From Irineochytrium annulatum (Eukaryota > Chytridiomycota > Chytridiomycetes > Chytridiales > Chytridiaceae): a stretch of 10,944 nucleotides of DNA. The notes beneath the pieces were generated by a model that was given only the letters and a program-made list of their open reading frames with translations, did no database searches and was not told where the DNA came from. The stretch's first letter is position 1. Every line of letters begins with the position of its first letter. Positions 7,642 through 10,944 of the stretch are shown here, piece by piece. A program made the position numbers and the translations under genes. The DNA is taken from the NCBI GenBank assembly GCA_027600665.1, contig JADGJL010001019.1, positions 1 to 10,944 of the forward strand, in the 5' to 3' direction.

Positions 7642-10600
7642 ATGGTCGCCGCGGCTAAAGCGTTCTCCTCGGCGCACCTGTCGTCGGCCGAGGGCGATAC
7701 GCCGAGCTTCTGCCCGCGGCCGTACTGGTTGAACGGAGTCATCGCGCCATGCCTGATCGACCCAGTCGAGGCGTCGATCCTCCTCCTCCTGGCCGTCCTG
7801 GCCCTCACGGCGCTCGTGAAGCTCCGGAAAGCCCTGATCGTCAGAAATGAGGCCGGGAGATCGGCTTCTGAGGCCACCGGACGCGACGAGACGCAGCCGC
7901 TGATCGAGACGGCCAGCGGGAGCAGCGTGAGTCCTTCCTCTTCTGTTGTAACACCGCCTTGAGCCCAACATCTGTCGTTCCAGGCCAGCAACGACGTCTC
8001 CTTGAATTTCATGAAGGTCCTGTCCATCACGACGCTCCTAACGCTGATCGGATCCCTCATCATCGACCTCTTCGTCCTCCTAGCCCCGGCCGACCCAACG
8101 AACCCAAATCACGTCCCCCGTCTGCCACAGCTGCACCGCCTCCCCGCCCGCATCCTCGCGGACACGTTTTCGACCATGGCGTGGCTTCTCGTCACCGTCG
8201 CCGTTTACCTCCTCCCCACGTCGCCGCGACAGCAACGTACGAGCCTCGTGCCGCTTGCGAGATTTTGGCTCGTCGCGCTGGGGTTCAGTCTGGTGCAGCT
8301 GTATCAGTGGAGCGCGATCCTGGTGAATCTCGGCAGGGAGGAAGAAGAGACGGATGACGTCGAGGTCGAGCGGATTGAAGAGATTGTGTGGGGCGTCCTG
8401 TTCGGCCTGCGGTTCGTCATGATCGCGTCTATTTTGACCGTGTCGCGCGTTGCGGCCCGCGCGCCCTTGCATGACGAGGAGGAGGCCGGTGCAGCAGAGG
8501 ATGAAGCGGCGGCGGCGGAGAGGGCTAAGAAGGCGAAGGAGGGGACGTGGGCGGACGCGTGGGAGAAGCTGAAGAAGCTCCTGCCGTTTATGTGGCCAAC
8601 GGAATGGCGCCTTCAGACTCTTGTTGTCGCGTCGCTGACGTGCCTGGCGGCGGGACGCGTTGTGAACGTACTCGTCCCGCTGCAATACAAGGTCGTCGTC
8701 GACATTTTAAGCGACCCTGGTCGGGATAATAAGGGCCCCTGGATCGTCTACGTTGCCGTGCTGACGTTTTGCTTCCTGAGGTACCTCCAAGGTAACTCCG
8801 GCATCGTGTCGTCGATCCAGAATCTGCTGTGGATCCCCGTCGGGCAGTACAACTATCGAGAGATCTCGGTGAAGATCTTGGATCATCTGCACAACCTGTC
8901 GCTACAGTATCATATCAACCGGAAGACGGGGGAGGTGCTACAGGTTGTCCAGAGAGGCACGAGCTCGGTCGCGCAGCTCCTTTCAACGCTTGTATTCAAT
9001 ATCCTGCCCATTTTTGTCGATATCTTCATCTCCGTTATCGTGTTCATCAATTATTTTGATTTGTCGACGGGTATGATAGTTTTGGTCACCATGGCTCTGT
9101 ACATTTGGTGCACCGTTGTCGTTACGGAGGTAAATTGAGCTGCTGCTAGAAATTGTTTGCAGGCACTTATACTCACTTCCAACAGTGGAGAACGAAGTTT
9201 AGAAGGGAGATGAACCAGCTCGATAACCTGTCGCGAGCGCGGGCTGTGGACTCATTGCTGAAGTAAGGATGCTGCAACGCTATGATATACTTACTTTACC
9301 GCTTTTAGCTTCGAGACCGTGAAGTATTACAACAACGAGGTACATATTTCTTCGTCTCCGTTGACCACATTATTATGATCTGCTAATACTTTATAGCAAT
9401 ATGAGGTCAACAGGTTCAGGGAATCAATCATCAGCTATCAATCGGCAGATTGGAAGTCCAACGCTTCCCTTTCTCTGTTAAATACCTGTCAAAACACCCT
9501 CATCACTCTCGGTCTTACAGCGGGGGCGGTCCTTGTGGCTAAACGGGTGATGGAGGGTGTCTTTTCTGTAAGTAGTGCCCGGACGGTCCTTCTTTTGTTG
9601 GATGCTAATGCAATTTGCACCTAGGTCGGAGACTTCGTCCTCTTCTTCACTTACGCGCTACAGCTCTACGGCCCCCTCAACTTCTTCGGCACGTACTACC
9701 GTGTGATCCAACAGGTGCGCATTTTTTGGTTTTGTTTCCTCAGTTGTTATTTTGGCTGAAACCTCGCTTGTAGATGTTCGTCGACATGGAGAATATGTTT
9801 GAGCTCATGGAGCAGACACCCGATATTCAGGATGTCCCTGGCGCCCAGATACTGCAGCTGACGGACGGGTCTGTCAAGTTCGAGAACGTCAGCTTTGGGT
9901 ATACCGCGGACCAGCCAATTTTAAAGAACGTGTCATTCACGGTCCCGCCGCGAACGACGACAGCGATCGTCGGTCCAACAGGGTCGGGGAAGTCGACGAT
10001 TTTCAGGTATGCGTCGTGAGTGAGGATTTCAAATCGTGTTAATACTGTGTAGGCTTCTATTCCGCTTTTATGATACGACGTCGGGCAAGATTTACATTGA
10101 CCGACAGGACATCAGAGGGGTCACCCAGAAGGTACGCTTCGCCTTTCGTGCCAATTAGAGCTAAAGGCAAGTCCTGACTCAACCTCTTCGTTGTAGTCTC
10201 TGCGCAAGGCTATTGGCGTTGTGCCGCAGGACACCGTTCTCTTCAACGATACGATTGCCTACAATATCGCGTACGGAGATGTGAACTGCCAAGAGGACAG
10301 GATCTTAAGTGCCGCGCGGCGTGCTCAAATTCACGATCGTATCATGACGTTCACGGATGGCTACTCCACGAGGGTTGGCGAACGCGGGTTAAGGTCGGTC
10401 CAATTTGTTGTGCCGTATGAAAAGTTAGCTGACATACATTCCAGGCTGTCTGGCGGCGAGAAGCAGCGCGTCGCGATCGCCCGCACGCTTCTCAAGGACC
10501 CTGCCATCGTCCTCCTGGACGAGGCGACGTCTGCGCTCGACAACACGACCGAGGCCCTGATCCAGCGCTCCCTTAAGGAGCTGACCGACCGCAAAACAAC

Positions 10601-10944
10601 AATCACGATCGCTCACCGTTTGTCGACCATCGTCGACGCCGACTGCATTCTCGTCATGAAGGACGGCCGCATCGTCGAGCAGGGTCGGCACGCGGACCTG
10701 ATGCAGAGGGGTGAGGAGAAGAAGGCGCGGAGGGAGATGGCCGAGCAGCGGGGGCAGGTGGTGGAGGAGGCGGATGATGGAGTGGGGACGTACTACGCGA
10801 TGTGGATGAGGCAGTTAGAGGATGAGCAGAACGGGGTCGCGATTGTGGATGCGAAGGCGGATGAGAAGACTCTTATGGCCGTTAAGAAGGGGAGAACGGA
10901 TTCGGATAACCTGGACGCGATGCCGGATGTGAGGGGTAGGGGTG
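7642..10944 (+). CDS. hmt1: ABC half-transporter of the HMT1/ABCB6 (ATM1-like) group, partial at 3' end
   Basis: Ten exons: 7642-7926, 7984-9129, 9186-9262, 9309-9339, 9397-9567, 9625-9714, 9774-10006, 10053-10131, 10197-10393 and 10445-10944 (open at the edge). All phases agree, giving at least 936 residues. An N-terminal extension has about five membrane segments (near 42-62, 107-128, 156-173, 183-206, 229-251). A charged linker (256-282) and a core six-helix domain from about 305 follow. The subgroup signature [13 protein letters not shown] is at 501-513. The nucleotide-binding domain has Walker [10 protein letters not shown] (667-675), Q-loop Q715, signature LSGGEKQ (771-777), Walker [13 protein letters not shown] (791-802) and switch His827. 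The family uses ATP to move glutathione or phytochelatin metal complexes or related thiols. Fungal HMT1 acts at the vacuole, while ATM1 is mitochondrial and lacks the extension, so HMT1-like is preferred. It should work as a homodimer. All catalytic residues are intact. An unusual charged insert sits at 860-883. Confidence 0.95.

Noticed and set aside
1..10944. tRNA, rRNA, CRISPR array, insertion sequence or transposon ends
   Set aside because: I looked on both strands and saw no cloverleaf core motifs, no regularly spaced repeats, no terminal inverted repeats and no transposase or reverse-transcriptase motifs.

Overview
This window looks like nuclear DNA of a filamentous fungus. It is GC-rich, carries multi-exon genes on both strands, and has short introns (mostly 46-69 nt) with GT...AG ends and CTRAY-like branch points. 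The style fits a basidiomycete best, but a chytrid or other fungus cannot be excluded from sequence alone. No bacterial operon, insertion sequence, CRISPR array, rRNA or tRNA was seen. I built all exon structures by hand by joining reading frames across plausible splice sites; every junction kept phase.

Layout, left to right. (1) Positions 1-1473, minus strand: the 5' part of a proline/serine-rich coiled-coil protein that runs off the left edge (two exons, at least 473 aa). (2) 1616-4537, minus: a seven-exon gene for an 818-aa, largely disordered charged protein with an RS-rich C terminus and a 21-nt microexon; I do not recognise it. (3) 4536-4963, plus: what looks like empty intergenic DNA contains three in-phase exon-like blocks that could encode a ~102-aa protein, or be the 3' remnant of a larger gene. 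(4) 4964-5180: a short convergent 3' region. (5) 5181-7251, minus: a three-exon gene for a 652-aa polytopic membrane protein with a long charged loop holding a 20-residue tandem duplication. (6) 7252-7641: a divergent promoter with a perfect 14-bp palindrome. (7) 7642-10944, plus: ten exons of an ABC half-transporter of the HMT1/ABCB6/ATM1 group with a five-helix N-terminal extension; it runs off the right edge (at least 936 aa).

Functionally only the ABC transporter is identifiable. Its family moves glutathione- or phytochelatin-conjugated metals or related thiol compounds, usually across the vacuolar membrane in fungi. The divergent membrane-protein gene shares its promoter region, so co-regulation is possible but is only an inference. 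The other genes are orphan-like fungal proteins with no visible link to it. The strongest candidate for something undescribed is the hidden plus-strand gene at 4536-4963.
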